In this document: positions 23,976 through 35,720 of the stretch, piece by piece
Layout: every line of letters starts with the position of its first letter
Numbering within the stretch: position 1 is the first letter of the stretch
Source of the DNA: Antitrichia curtipendula
Taxonomy: Eukaryota; Streptophyta; Bryopsida; Hypnales; Leucodontaceae
Reading direction: 5' to 3'
Assembly (NCBI GenBank): GCA_951230915.1
Contig: OX579638.1
Location: 15,084,696-15,148,695, forward strand
Length of the DNA: 64,000 nt
Position numbers and translations under genes: made by a program
The notes under the pieces: model-generated
Told to the model about the DNA's origin: nothing
Database searches by the model: none
Seen by the model: only the letters and a program-made list of their open reading frames with translations

Positions 23976-24647
23976 TGAAGATTGGTGAAGAACAATGAAC
24001 TTCACTACCAATATAAGAAAGATCTCTACGCCCTTCTTCTCCACAATTTATCTATGGAGAGGCCCATACACCACTATATACAGCTGTCTCGAAACTTAAA
24101 CTTACTACTGCATGTGAAACTTTCATCAAACTAAAACTGTTAATTTTTTGACAATATACAATTTAAATTTTACTTGACTGAAACATATATATCCATTCAT
24201 TTCCTAAGAAAATTGACTTATCTTCTATTAAAATTGCTCGTTGCCTATGATACTATAAGTTTTTTAAATTTCTTAATAATATTATAAAAAATTTGAAATC
24301 CAAAACTCTAAAAATGTCTTCATGAAAAGATCATTCCTAAACCAACTATCCTAAGTCCAAACCTACTTTGCTTCTTAAAAAAATACATATATATATCCAA
24401 ACTCGTAGGCTTGCTTTGTAGCAACTTCATTATACTTTGGTGCCAAACAATTTCTCTTCCGACTACTAGTAGTGCACTCTAGCTAAGGTATGCATACCCA
24501 AAATCATCCTTTATCCAATTGCATCTCCTATTGCTCTAATAATAAATAAGTAACATATGAGTCCAAAAAGCTTGAACAAGCGTGGATAGGGTATGTAATT
24601 AAATTGCTAATGTAAATTTTTTTAAAGGAGTGATTTGGGAAATGCTT

Positions 24648-24940
24648 TTAAGAGCATCTCCACTCCAATATGACCAATTGATGTGGCAATTTGAATGAGA
24701 AGTGCTCTAGGTGTCTCCAAATCAATGACGCTAGCATGTGAGCATGAAAATGCGAGCCTATAACCTTGAGTATATGTATAAATAGATATCCTACAATCAT
24801 TAAAGGTGCTTATAGTATAAACACCTATAATGTAGGTATCTATAATATAAGTATCCCATGATCATAGAGATTTATATAATATTGACACCTATAACATATG
24901 TGCTCGTGATTCTAGGCTCACATAATAGCAATCGTGACTC
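24648..24940. repeat. PIF/Harbinger-type left end followed by a dispersed repeat
   Basis: TAAGAGCATCTCCACTCCAA is a typical left terminus, but no matching right end (GATGCTC) lies within reach. From 24780 the sequence runs into the repeat shared with 21.83-22.10 kb. Confidence 0.45.
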
Positions 24941-26350
24941 CATTTGTGATTGGCCAATTTTCTATTTATGGAACACATTTTGTATACAAGGGTCTAAGCC
25001 AAGAAATTAGAAAGCTTGCCAAATATTCCTTTTATTTCATAATATTAGTCCTTCTAGGTTTTTTCATTTGTTCTAAGTGACTTGTTCCTTCTAGCAATGT
25101 CCTTAAAACTTGATTTTAGGGTTAAATACTATTCCATTATTTTTTTACATTAGCTAATGAAATGAAGAAAAATAAATCTAGTTTGTTTTTTACTTTATAG
25201 ATAAAAAATTTATAGCAATTTGAAGTTGATCGGGTCAAAGTTCCAAAGACATTTAACTTTTCATAGAATCTATCCAATTCCAAGTTGTTCTTATGCACAT
25301 TTAAACACACCTAGAGGGCAAGGTAGTTGTACACTTGCTTATAAGGGCTTCCTTCTCTATAAAGTTTATTCTTATTTATGTGTAGCATTTTGTATTTTCT
25401 ATTGCAATCTCCTACATTTGATATTTCCTTGATTGTAATTAATAGCCGCTTCCACTTGTTTTGTACTTAAGAGGACACATTGTGCAATCACTCTAGATTC
25501 ATTTAATTATAACATGCACTAAAATAATCGTTGCCAAATCCTTAATACTTTCATTACTACCAAAAGTGACTAGTATTATGGAATGGAGGGAGTATAGATA
25601 TGAAATTCCAACAAGACAATATGGCTGCGTTATGGGTGGCAATGTCCTACACTTTATTAAAAAATTAATCCTAAAAAAAAAATTGTAGTTTGGGATAAAG
25701 TCAACATCTAGGAAAAAGTTTCCCCACCATTGACTTTTTGCTACAATTGTTCTTGATAGTTTTCTTTTTATCATTTTGGTGAAGACACCAACTATTTCTT
25801 CAATACTCATGTGATACTTGGGTGATACTTGATGATACCTATATCAAAACTAGGTGATACCTAGAAATAATTTGTCTACTTATGTTGAAATACAACAATA
25901 ATGTGACTATTTTGACCTTTCAAAATGAAAAATTCATTTTCAAAAAATAGCCAATATATTTTGGTTATAAAGTGAATTAGCCCAATTTTGTCAGTTGTTT
26001 AATTCCATCTCCTACATTTGGCCCCAATTTCGTCCATCCAAATTTATCCCCAAAAAATCCAAATCCCTTCAAGATTTTGACAAAATAAGTGCAGTAATGC
26101 CAAAATGGGTAACATGTCAATCTTGGTGGGAACTTAAGTGCCAATAGATACATGGAAGACGATTATGGGGTGTTTATGAGACGTTTATGACTCCACTGTA
26201 AGGACAGTTTTGTAATTTCAGAGTAGACCATTTTAGAAATTCACATAAATTACAATTTTAATCAAAAAATTATAATTCCTCTTGGGTTTGATCCGTGAAA
26301 CAAGCGCACACCTCTGAAAAATATGTCCCCATCTTGGAATTGGCCCCAAG
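24940..26350. other. AT-rich intergenic DNA
   Basis: No gene seen. Short tandem wording 'gtgatacttgggtgatacttgatgatacc' lies near 25811-25860. Confidence 0.4.
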
Positions 26351-26858
26351 ATATTCAGATTACAAATCAGGGTGATAATAGGCTTGTCTACCTTACCCAA
26401 GTGGCAAAAGATCGTGCCTAAGAAAAACTCTGCGGCTTCCTGCCTGCCCCAGGCGGCACCGGTCGAGCAAGGCCAGCTTTTAAGAGAGAAGGATCCGAGG
26501 ACTGATTGCACAGGAAATTCGGTCAGCTTTTGTCAACCACCTCAATATCCATGTCTTCGATGTGTGCAAGCACCGCCAGCATCGTCATGGAGTACCCCCT
26601 ACGGAACTTAATTAAGGTTCACGATGCAACTTACTAGCTTCATTATTCCAATGGGAGCAAGCTTGGAAGCACTTCCAGCAATTTGGTACACAGCTGTTCA
26701 CAGCTTGTGCTTTATGGCCGATGGACGGATATATGCTGACACAGCATTTGAGAAAAAGCAGGAGGTAGAGATGGTGCATTTTCAAACTCTGGGTTGCTTC
26801 CGTCAGTCTACTGAAAATCTACAAGATCATGCACAACTGATTTGTCACTAATTAACAG

Positions 26859-27235
26859 CCGTAGTCTTTACATTGGTACAATATTGCAAAATTGGCGCGA
26901 TCGATCTCGAGATGCTCATCTCGGTTTTGAGACACTCGTCTGGAATCCCACGTCTATAGCAGCTCTAGACGGCTTTAGAACGGTGAGTTTGTAGTTGGCA
27001 ACTAAAACCCATCTGAGCAGTAAAATATTAAGTCGTAAACTTCAGCACTTGAACATCATATAGATTAAGCACACTAAGATTTGCCAATTTAACATATTTG
27101 AGGTTTACTACTCACCACTTGAACAATTTTCAGTGTTTCAGATGCTCAATCAGAATATAATTATTTGCTATCTCACGTCCATGTTGATTATTGCAGGTGT
27201 ATCTCAAGAGATATCCAATGATGGAAATTGGATAA
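26859..27235 (+). CDS. Two possible 3'-terminal exons of an unrecognised gene
   Basis: The first candidate exon is 26859-26982 (41 full codons after one leading base). It has the acceptor AATTAACAG and donor ACG|GTGAGT, and reads RSLYIGTILQNWR, DAHLGFETLVWNPTS, AALDGFRT. The second is 27197-27235, after TTATTGCAG; it adds VYLKRYPMMEIG and a TAA stop in the same phase. The reading is protein-like and lies in a GC-richer island (26.4-27.9 kb). I do not recognise the family and cannot join an upstream exon in phase, so this may be a gene remnant or chance. Confidence 0.28.
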
Positions 27236-27239
27236 TTGT

Positions 27240-28045
27240 GTCCAAATTTCATTCCTGGTGTATCCTGGTGTATATAATTCTAGCATCACTGGACAATTGA
27301 CCACGGAATTCTTCAAAATTCGACCATTTTGGATTCCGCCTGTGTATCAAACTTTAGATAACTCTGATGCAGTTCGTGCATATTCAGAGTTTGTCTCTAT
27401 TATTTGGCCGTTCATGTTAATGAAGTTCCAGGTTTGGATTTGACCGTTTGAGCTAGTGAGTCCACTGAATCTAGCGTTTTTCCAGCTAACTTAGTAAGAT
27501 GCAAAATTGTCGAAAGCCAGTGTAGTATAGCTGCTCGATTTCCACACTGACCGTTAGTAATTAAGTTAAAGGAGCAAGCTTGAATGCAAGTGCATGCGAC
27601 TCTTGTGAGTGAAGATGGAGTTGGTTGACAAGAGAAGGAGCTTCCGAAGTTGACCATGTGCCACAAGAAGTTAAACGCTCGAAGTGCGGACAGGTGGATT
27701 TGGGGATCTCAGGGAAAGCGGGTCCTGGCAGAACAGGCGCCAGGGTTTATGCAGGATTTTTTATAGATCTGGAGTTTGCAAACTTTGAATGTGCTTTAAA
27801 ATATTCGGATCGACATGGATCGTTGCAGAAGCTTCAATCGCATGATGAATGAAGATTCAATCAATCCTTGTACAGAGGAATGGGCGCTTGTGAATTACTG
27901 ATTTTATTTTCGATGATGGGATGGAGTCTTCTTGCAGAAGGGACGGTGATAACGGGAAATTTTGAACTAATTTTGAAATTTTAACGTAATTTCAAGTCTG
28001 TCGGTCATTAACTAAAACCAATCGACCTATATAGATGGGTAATTT
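27240..28045. other. Moderate-GC flank, no gene supported
   Basis: Follows the candidate terminal exon and would be its 3' region. Open frames of 70-85 codons on both strands overlap one another and lack recognisable motifs. Confidence 0.4.
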
Positions 28046-28051
28046 CGTTAA

Positions 28052-28991
28052 CCCCTAAAGGACCAAACACCGGGGTTTTTTTGACAATATAGCGATTTTG
28101 GGCAGCTCACTATGACCAGATTTTTGTTGTTTTTTCTTTGAAATTTTTACACAAGATGTGTCCAAGGAGTAGCTTTAAGGCCCAACAATTTTCATAACTT
28201 TTGACTACATGGTTAAAAAGTTATTGCATGATGTGTCATTTTCATTGGTCGGCAGGCAACCCGGGCAGCTGAAAAAACTTCTTTAAAAATCATTTTTTTT
28301 AAATAAAAATTTGAAATTGGTTCTTTAGATTTATATATACGTGAGAAGCTTTGATTCATTCCATTTTGATTAATGAGATGAAAGTTATGAGAAGTTTTAG
28401 TTTGAGGGTAGTTATGGAATCTCTACTCTAAAATAAACTTTGAAATCCTTTATTTAACTCAATTTTTAATATTTTTGAAAAAAAAAGAAAGATTGGATTT
28501 AGATTGTTTATTTCGATATTACAACCATTGGGATCAAAAAAATTCAATTTTATATTTAAATTCTTAACAATTTAGTGTTGTGAACATTCTCTACTTCTTC
28601 CTACTTACTATTTTTTTCCTATATGTTTTACAATTCCAAATGATCTGAAATTTTTCAAGAATGTAGCCAACCTGCCTTGAAGAATGAATCCAAAGAGTAA
28701 CCATCATTTTGGACATTTTTCTCGACATTTTTTCATACAAATGAGACCTTGTGAAGTGTAGCTGCCCGGATTTTCACAGAGACAAAAAATGGATTTTTGT
28801 CAATTCAAATGCTATTATCTTGCAATCCACACGGTGAAAATTTCTGAAATTTTTTCTACAACTTCTTAAACTAGTTTAATACAAGATCCTATGGTTACAT
28901 TTTTTTTTCCAATTCAAAAAGTTGGTACTTGTATTAGAAGTAGCAGTTTTGGAACGTTTTTGGTGAAAACCTAGTCTCTAACCTTTAGGGA
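28052..28991 (-). mobile_element. TTAA-flanked MITE (piggyBac-like), copy A, 940 bp
   Basis: TTAA at 28048-28051 and 28992-28995 flank ends CCCCTAAAGG and CCTTTAGGGA. The interior is shared with copies at 46.0, 47.9, 50.6 and 56.0 kb, including 'gatcctatggttaca', 'tgcaatccac' and 'gtacaatt/ttgtaaaac'-type words. No open frame exceeds chance length. The strand is set relative to copy B. Confidence 0.8.
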
Positions 28992-29683
28992 TTAAAATGA
29001 TGCCATCCCACTACTTTAGCAGGTTTTACGGTTTAAATTGGATAGTCTGAAATGTACAAACGTCTTAGATGTCTGAAATCTGTATCATTCTTAGATGTAT
29101 GAAATCTACATCAATCCTAGATTACACTTTACAATTCAGATTGCGTGGTTTGAAAATGGCACACAAAATACCGCCATTTTAACAAAAATTTCCATGTAGA
29201 TTCTTAACTAACATACTTACACAATGAGCAAGTGAGCTTAGAGTCAATTTTGTGTACATATACAATTAGCTTGTTGAAAATTCATATCCTACTTGAGGTT
29301 TAGTTTCAACATGAATTAAGTAACTTTTGTCAAAAAATATTATGTACATGTACCTTGAAATTGGGTGAGTGTAATATGACCTTTCAATATCCAGTAAGAA
29401 TAGAAATTCAATTTTGATACCTCCTTGCTGAAATTGGCTAACTTGCATAGTAGTTTCTTCATATAGTACTAAAAAACAACATGTTTAAAAAAAGAAAAAA
29501 TCTTCTTTTCATTGCCAAGAAGACTGAACAAATGTGACATATTTTGATGACTAGAACCATACTTATTTGCATGAATTTAGATGCAGATACTTCAACATTC
29601 TTTAGCAATTATAAAAAATCACCCTCTTTTGCTATAGATAAAAACTCGGATAAAAACCTGTAAAAGAATCAACTCTAATATCC

Positions 29684-29873
29684 ACATTGAATAGGGATAT
29701 TAAGAGAACCAAAAAATTAAAGGGACTTATTGTAGAAAATTGTAGATGTTTGAAACATGATGTACAACCCTTGAACACTTCAATAACTTTTGATGTACAA
29801 CAAAGGTAGATATTTATATAGTGTATAATTTTAATTAATTAGTATCGGTCCCTTTAAAATCCCTATTCAATGT
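29684..29873. mobile_element. Small MITE, 190 bp
   Basis: The left end ACATTGAATAGGGATATTAA and the reverse complement of the right end (ACATTGAATAGGGATTTTAA) differ at one base, and the similarity continues as A/G-rich ACC on both sides. The target duplication is not clear. Non-coding. Confidence 0.65.
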
Positions 29874-30574
29874 ACTAGATAGAGTGATGGAGTATTTTAT
29901 TCTTTTCTTTCTATTGAATGGTATTCTTTCAATTATGTAAAGAAAAAAGAAAAAAGAAAACGTACAAGAGGCTAATCCTTATCTCATCTTTCAAAGTAGG
30001 AAAAAAATTCAATTTAATTAACTAGGACTTTGCATTGTTGCATGCATCCATTGATTGATGATTGTATTGCAAGGAAAAGACATTGTATTTTTGTTTTGTT
30101 TCGAAGGGCCTCATAAATTAAAAATAAAATTAAAAAATCATTATAAATACTTCCAGTTTAATTAATAAAGTCTAGATGGTATGAAAGTGAGGCAATCTTC
30201 AGGTTTGCATTCAATGAATCTTTTGGATAGTAGCACCTTAAATCAACAATAAAAGAGTTTTGGTATCTTCTTGTGGTTACATAGTGAAATTTGGGTTCAA
30301 ATAGATTAGTAAATTGTAGTCAAAGATGTTGCATATAGAATTAGATTTTTATGCTATTCAAGAATATGTTATAAATTTTGAAAATCAATATGCTATAGGT
30401 CCTTATAATGGATCATAGAGTTAGTAGGAAACAACACATTTGGAACCTCAAAGCAACAAAGAATGAGGCATGAATAGAAGAACACTTGTATAGTCACTTT
30501 AAAAATCTCTTCAAATTTTAAACTAGGAGACTTTGACAATTTCACATGCCGATTTGATTTGCTATTGGTCAACA

Positions 30575-30700
30575 CTTAGCATTACTTGCACTTTGAAGGA
30601 GCTTTAAAAGACCCAAAATGTAGCTCACATTTCAAAAATTGAGCTTTCATAATTGAGCTTTCATACTTCACGTGCCCAATTACTACATTCTCGTCACGGT
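30575..30700 (+). repeat. Short dispersed repeat shared with 38.02-38.12 kb
   Basis: Both places carry 'gaaggagctt', 'aaaatgtagctcacatt', 'caaaaattgagctttcat' and 'acttca' in order. A local duplication of 'attgagctttcat' is present only here. Confidence 0.6.
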
Positions 30701-30897
30701 GTAAAAAGACATTCCTTCCAAGAACACATGGATCAAACAAAACAACAAAACCTCTAATAACATCCTAAACTGTAATCAATCACCTTCTTAGATTCAGTTT
30801 TTTTACTTGGTGGACATTAATATCAATCACATTTTAGTTGCTTAAGGGGCGTACAAAGTTGCGGTTGTTGGTAGAGGGCAAACTCTGCGCACATTTA

Positions 30898-31036
30898 AGG
30901 TGAAGACATCCTAAACCATCTATATATCCAATTCCATCACGATGTACCAAGGGTGTACATATTTATAGTAAGAATGTACTTTATTGGTACATGGTGACGG
31001 AATTGGATACATGGATGGTTTAGGATGTTTCCACCT
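30898..31036 (+). mobile_element. TA-flanked MITE, family I, copy 1 (139 bp)
   Basis: TA flanks AGGTGAAGACATCCTAAACC and its near-perfect complement ending TTTCCACCT. The arms of about 50 bp fold back on each other around 'aagggtgtacatatttatag'. A second copy lies at 44555-44701. Confidence 0.85.
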
Positions 31037-31398
31037 TAGATAGACGGTGTTTGGAGAAAGCCGATCCTACATGGACGCTGATGTGTCACAGCGAAAGAGT
31101 AGTGGATTTTTGGGTGGACGTGGTTATGCCGGAGGTCCATTTTAAAAAATGCACGGAGTAGCACCCGAATTTAAATAGCAGCAAAAACTGGACAAAACGT
31201 AGATGTGAATTGAAATTTCTACGCCCGATTTTTGTTAATAAATGCAGCTGGTCAAGGGCGATTAACCAGAGCCGACTGTTTTTGGTCGGTATCATGGCCG
31301 CTATAAAACAGTGGACATTCTTGCATATATACTGTGGAGGCGACGAAATGAATGGTGGTGGCGACGGGTAAGTTGATCATATAATCCGCAAGTACATA

Positions 31399-31711
31399 AG
31401 GTAGGAGGTCCTAAAATGGAGCGGGTTCTAAAACCAATCAGGCTCTAGAGGTACATTTTGCACTTTCCAATGTACAAGTGGTGTGCATTTGAGGAGGTGG
31501 TCGGTTTTAGAGCCCACAAAAATGCACTTTTCTGGAACTTCAAAAATTCATAACTAATTCTACAAAGCTTCAAAAAATATGAAACAACTTGGGTTAGATA
31601 CCAATTTCTCTTGCCTTTCAAGGAAAATTTACTGAAAAATATTTTAAGAAGTTATACTTCCCCAAAAATCAGCTTCAGCTCTTAGATGAGCGGTTTATGG
31701 ACCTCCTACCT
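31399..31711 (-). mobile_element. TA-flanked MITE, family H, copy (313 bp)
   Basis: TA precedes AGGTAGGAGGTCC and follows GGACCTCCTACCT. Inside, 'gggttagatacc' and 'gaaacaacttggg' mirror the copy at 44778-45079, which lies in the opposite direction. Confidence 0.8.
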
Positions 31712-31752
31712 TAGTGCATGCATGTTGTCTGCGAAGGTCACCTTGTATGCTA

Positions 31753-32161
31753 AGGTAGTATGCTCTTAAAGCGACCATTTAAGGGCTGGTTTGCCTTTTT
31801 TAGTCTTTCGTGGACGAAAATATTTTTAGATCATTTTTCAGGGATAGAAAAATAGATGTGGTACCTAACACAAGTGGTTTTGTATTTTTCCAAGCATTTT
31901 TGAATTACTTATGAATTTTCAAAAGATTCAGGGCATAGGCACCTATTTGTGACCATAGGTCTTCCAAAATCTGTCCACTTGCAACTTGTAAAGAGATGTG
32001 CAGAAATCAAAGACAATGATTGGCTCTTGCAATAGAAAAACAATTTTTCCTCAATGCATTCAATTGCTAAACTGGTCCATTTAAGGATCACCCCATCTCC
32101 ATTCTTCACCTAAAAATAGGGGCGGTTTCAAGAAGATGGGCACTTTTAGAGCACACTACCT
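31753..32161 (+). mobile_element. TA-flanked MITE, family G, copy 2 (409 bp)
   Basis: TA precedes AGGTAGTATGCTCTTAAAGC and follows GAGCACACTACCT. It is highly similar to the copy at 45320-45730. It ends about 180 bp upstream of the possible first exon at 32340, so it would lie in that gene's promoter if the gene is real. Confidence 0.85.
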
Positions 32162-32339
32162 TAGTGGAATTGTGATTGCTGATTTTGGTGGTTTCCTCAT
32201 CACGTGCTGCAGTTACCAGGATTTGCATGCATTGAGTGCGATATTTCTGTTGCATTCCAGAGAGTGATTTCAACTTCGTCACTGTGAGAACTTGAACTTC
32301 TATACAATTCACGAGAGCTTCACATAGAGAGTGGCCAAG

Positions 32340-32384
32340 ATGTTCGACTTCAAGGCGCTGCATCTGCAGCAGCCAGAGGAGATG
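32340..32384 (+). CDS. Possible short first coding exon of an unrecognised gene
   Basis: ATG in a fair plant start context (gccaagATGtt) opens MFDFKALHLQQPEEM, followed directly by a consensus donor GTGAGT. The local sequence is GC-richer than its surroundings. No downstream exon could be linked with confidence, so function is unknown and the call may be wrong. Confidence 0.22.
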
Positions 32385-32464
32385 GTGAGTCCTTCTGAGT
32401 GCACACGATCTCTCTATGTATGTCTAGTCACATGATCTCTCTATTGTGGCATCAACACAAGGCA

Positions 32465-32660
32465 CACTAGTCCATACCTTAAGATAGGATGTTTATTTGT
32501 TTTGTTTGTCATGAGATAGATCTGGTGAGATCATGTGCCCCTGGTTGCGTTCTTAGTACCGTTGGAAAGCTCTCTACAAGGAGGGGTGCATGGACTTTGT
32601 CTGGTGGCATTTGGACCTCTGCTGTGAAAATTATTAAATTTTTTATGGAGACATTCTCGG
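32465..32660 (+). repeat. Short dispersed repeat shared with 34.72-34.88 kb
   Basis: Both sites run 'ctagtccatac', 'tgtttgtttg', 'gttgagatct/gatctggtgagatc', 'ggaaagc' and 'tgtgaaaat-attgaat/attaaat' in the same order. Diverged; no end structure identified. Confidence 0.45.
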
Positions 32661-32962
32661 TTTGAAATGCTCCCTAAATCAAGTGGCTCTGCACCACTGC
32701 ACCAGAGCACCAGAGCGAATAGACAACCCTCAGCAAAGAAGAACAGACACCAGGCGTCAACAAACACATACAGACACAGCCAACAGCTTTGCTGCCATTG
32801 CACACCTGAGATTTCGATCACTATGACTATGAGGACCATTGAAGCATAAGTTGAAAGCAGGACTTGCGGAACAGACTGGGATTTCCATGAGGTCAATGAT
32901 ATAAATCGTTAGGGGACTGAAACCATCTCCTATACTGATACTTAGCAATAATAATTCACACA

Positions 32963-33028
32963 ATTCTTTGAACTTATTAGCTAGTGATGAAAGCGATTCT
33001 TTGAACTTATTAGCAAGTGATGAAAGCA
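32963..33028. repeat. Two tandem 33-bp units
   Basis: ATTCTTTGAACTTATTAGC, then AGTGATGAAAGCG, is repeated once with a single base change. On the minus strand the unit is an open 11-codon repeat, but I do not think it is translated. Confidence 0.75.
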
Positions 33029-33624
33029 TGACTTGGCTACTGCACTTTGAATGGAACCGGGGTTTGTATCCTGTCACACACAATGGTCTATAACCTCCCA
33101 CTTTTGAAACTGCAAAGGAAATTCTCTCAATGCGATAAAAAAAGATTTGATCTCCACAGATTTGTACACTCTCCTTACCTGCAGATCTCCTCCAAATCAC
33201 CCTCCAACATATTGCTTGAAATGGTTGAAGTGATGCGAGTAGTATTCTCTACATTAAAAATTTGACAACAAGACACAAATTGGCGAAACCGCACAGAGAA
33301 TACATATGACTTCCGAAGAAAATCGAGAGATGCAATACAAAGGAATCAGGAATGGCATTTGCACGTATGCAAAGCGCATGGCTTGCTTCAGTGTACCTTT
33401 TTTTTCTTTGAAAGTGACGGTGCTCGCTTCAGTGCTCTTGCAAAATGTCGTGGCTCCTCCGGCATCTCGTGTTCTGGGTCAGTCTGTACACATACAAAAT
33501 TAGGTCGAGATCGTCCTCTACATGCGATCTTAACAAACGGGATTCAGCATACGAGGTTCAAGTTAACAAAAACCATCGCACTGACCAACCCACTCACTGA
33601 CCATATATCTTGCTGGGCAATCCA

Positions 33625-33830
33625 CATGAACCGGTTTGGGGTTTGGGGTTTAGGAATCCTTAAACCCTCCAAACCCTCCAAAACCTCGATCGAATTCCAA
33701 TTCAAGAAACACACAGAAATTCAACCCCGCATTTTGTATCCGACTCTTTGCAACCGGTTTATTTAGGGTTTGGGGTTTAGGAATCCTAAAACCCTCGATC
33801 GAATTCCAATACAAGAAACACACTTAAAGT
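33625..33830. repeat. Direct repeat with telomere-like words beside U6
   Basis: The block 'aaccggtttggggtttgg...ggtttaggaatcct...ctcgatcgaattccaat...caagaaacacac' occurs at about 33630 and again at about 33750. TTTAGGG-type words (tttagggtttggggtttagg) resemble plant telo-boxes, but the run is too short and irregular to be a telomere. It lies just past the 3' end of the U6 gene. Confidence 0.65.
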
Positions 33831-33870
33831 AGGGAAATGGAAATAGAATAATCAAACAGGTGACAGAGAA

Positions 33871-33921
33871 AAAAATTTGGACCATTTCTCGATTTGTGCG
33901 TGTCATCCTTGCGCAGGGGCC

Positions 33922-33953
<32 letters not shown>

Positions 33954-33973
33954 TCAGATGTCTCCGAAGAGAC
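33871..33973 (-). ncRNA. U6: U6 spliceosomal small nuclear RNA
   Basis: Full-length U6 of about 103 nt read on the minus strand. It has the 5' stem GTCTC-TTCG-GAGAC (33973-33960), the ACAGAGA box (33938-33932) that pairs with the 5' splice site, the AGC catalytic triad (33926-33924), and the end GGTCCAAATTTTT. A seven-T run (33875-33869) is the Pol III terminator. Compared with the usual plant sequence as I know it, the 5' stem has a C-G pair replaced by U-A, so pairing is kept. One further change (C to T) falls at about position 18. Intact core plus an intact promoter suggests an active gene rather than a pseudogene. Confidence 0.97.
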
Positions 33974-33995
33974 AGAAGACGGGGTCCAAGATAGG

Positions 33996-34038
33996 TATAT
34001 AAAACAGAAAATACGAAGCTCGCCAAACCGTATGGGAC
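33996..34038 (-). promoter_or_regulatory. U6 Pol III promoter: USE and TATA box
   Basis: The TATA box TTTTATATA covers 34004-33996, about 23-31 bases before the RNA start. GTCCCATACGG (34038-34028) resembles the plant upstream sequence element RTCCCACATCG, though not exactly. The 23-base gap between USE and TATA is the spacing known for plant Pol III snRNA genes; Pol II snRNA genes use about ten more. Confidence 0.88.
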
Positions 34039-34919
34039 AAGTGGCTTGCGAGACCGACTTCTACTTTAAAGTGATCACAATGCAATATTAGGGTTCGGAG
34101 GAACGTCGTCTGCAAGCAATAAGACAACGAGCTGTAGAACGGGTCACAAGTCACAACGATCTAACTTACTCAGCAGAGATTGGAAAGCGAGAAAAGATGC
34201 ATAGGAATTGAAAATGGGGGCCAAGGAACCCTAATTTTTATCGTGAATATAAGTTCAAACTGGATCGCAAGAAACTCTTGGAACCCAGAAACAAGCAGCG
34301 GCAGAGATTCTGCAATGAAAATCTTATTCAATTTCCACTGAATTTGGTACATAATCCAGAAATACCCACACTTTCCGTTGGTGAAAAGTCATATAATCCA
34401 AAATTTTCTAGGCTTGCCGGTGGTGAGAATTGAGAAACGACTCATTTGCATTCACTGAATGGAGAAGTAAGTATTGAGATACAAATAATTGAAAGTGAAA
34501 CATTGGCATGATTTTGCTTTTCTTAAGCATGGTTTGCCAAGGCCCTTATAATTTTTGACAATTAGCGCAATTTTGAAGAGATTTGTTTTGATTTCCCATT
34601 TTTAAAATTTGAGTTTTCATGTGCCTATTCTTAAAAGTACTTTTGGACGACCTCCCAATGATAGTAATTTCAAGCTCTACTCATAAACCAGTGAAAAGTC
34701 ACAAATATATTTGGAAGGGCTAGTCCATACTTTAAATTAGTGTGTTTGTTTGTTTGTTTGTTATGTTGAGATCTCCTGTAACTATGCGTCCCCCGGTCAT
34801 GTTCTTGGTATCATCGGAAAGCGCTTTGCTAGGTTTATACCTACAGTGTGAAAATGATTGAATTTCAAAGTTTTTTATGAATTAAAAAATTAAAATTATT
34901 TTAACTTTTATTTTTATTG

Positions 34920-35720
34920 TGGGAATGGCACAGATCACACTATGAATTTTGAATTGACAAGTAGGTAGAATAATCTCAAAATAATGTCATAATTTCTGCA
35001 ATAACTGGAAAATCTCTCAATTGGGTTTCTAGCAATTAAGTTTTAGTCTGGCTCGTGAATATACCATATTTTGTATACAATAAAAAGTTGGGCATGATGT
35101 TTGACGCTGGTTTCAGTGGTATTTCAGTGGATTGGGGAATGTTAGAATGATGTTGCGCTGCTAGTTTTTTGGTTATTTGTTCTACTGCCTCTACATCCTG
35201 GCAATATTTTTGCTGAATATGGGGATGCTGTAATTATAGATCCACTGCTAGTAACACAAGTAGCCATGTTCTCTAGAGTGTCTAAATTTTGCAAAAATGT
35301 ACCCAAAATAATTTAGAGACAAAAAAGTGAGTTTAAACCAGTGTTGAATTTGAATTTTTATCATAATGAAATGTGAAAATCACATTTGGGACCAGGTAGA
35401 TCATGAGTTGCATTGCATGACTGGAATTGAAACTTATATGTGAAGTACACATACAGGCCATAGAAATCTTGTGCAAAAATGAAGTACTCAAAATTCTGAT
35501 ACTTCGCATAAATTCTGCTGTCTGAGTGGCATTCGGTCCTTGTCTCCTGAAATACTTGACGCTGGAGATAAATGACGAGAATTGCAGGACGGTCTACAAT
35601 TCTGCTTTGTCTGAAAAATTCAAGTGCATGTGAACGGGTAAAGAAACTTTGGAAATTGTGATTCAACTATCAGCAAGTAATAAAACAAACTAGTGTTAAA
35701 TAGAGTTTCCATCTTGACAA
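34920..35720 (-). repeat. Dispersed repeat, copy 2 (inverted relative to 7.1-8.4 kb)
   Basis: The reverse complement follows 7235-8370 closely: 'tagtaacacaagtagccatg', 'caattgggtttctagcaatt', 'cagtggatct' and others. On the minus strand 35666-35361 is open for 101 codons (start MNHNFQSFF, then FFRQSRIVDRP, CHSDSRIYAKYQ, FAQDFYG, PKCDFHISL). The matching region of copy 1 has frameshifts. I do not recognise the family. It may be an exon captured by an element or a decayed gene copy. Confidence 0.6.

Larger units (their letters stand above)
29000..30890. other. AT-rich spacer with small elements
   Basis: Contains one small inverted-repeat element (29684-29873) and a segment near 30575-30700 that is repeated at 38.0 kb. 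No gene is supported. Confidence 0.4.

Noticed and set aside
32531..32896. 121-codon minus-strand frame with hydrophobic stretch
   Set aside because: Overlaps a dispersed repeat and an opposing frame; no recognised domain.
33359..33766. 135-codon plus-strand frame near U6
   Set aside because: Runs through the direct repeat with telomere-like words and shows no protein-like conservation.
33625..33830. Telomere-like repeats as an interstitial telomere
   Set aside because: Only a few irregular TTTAGGG/TTTGGGG words inside a larger direct repeat.
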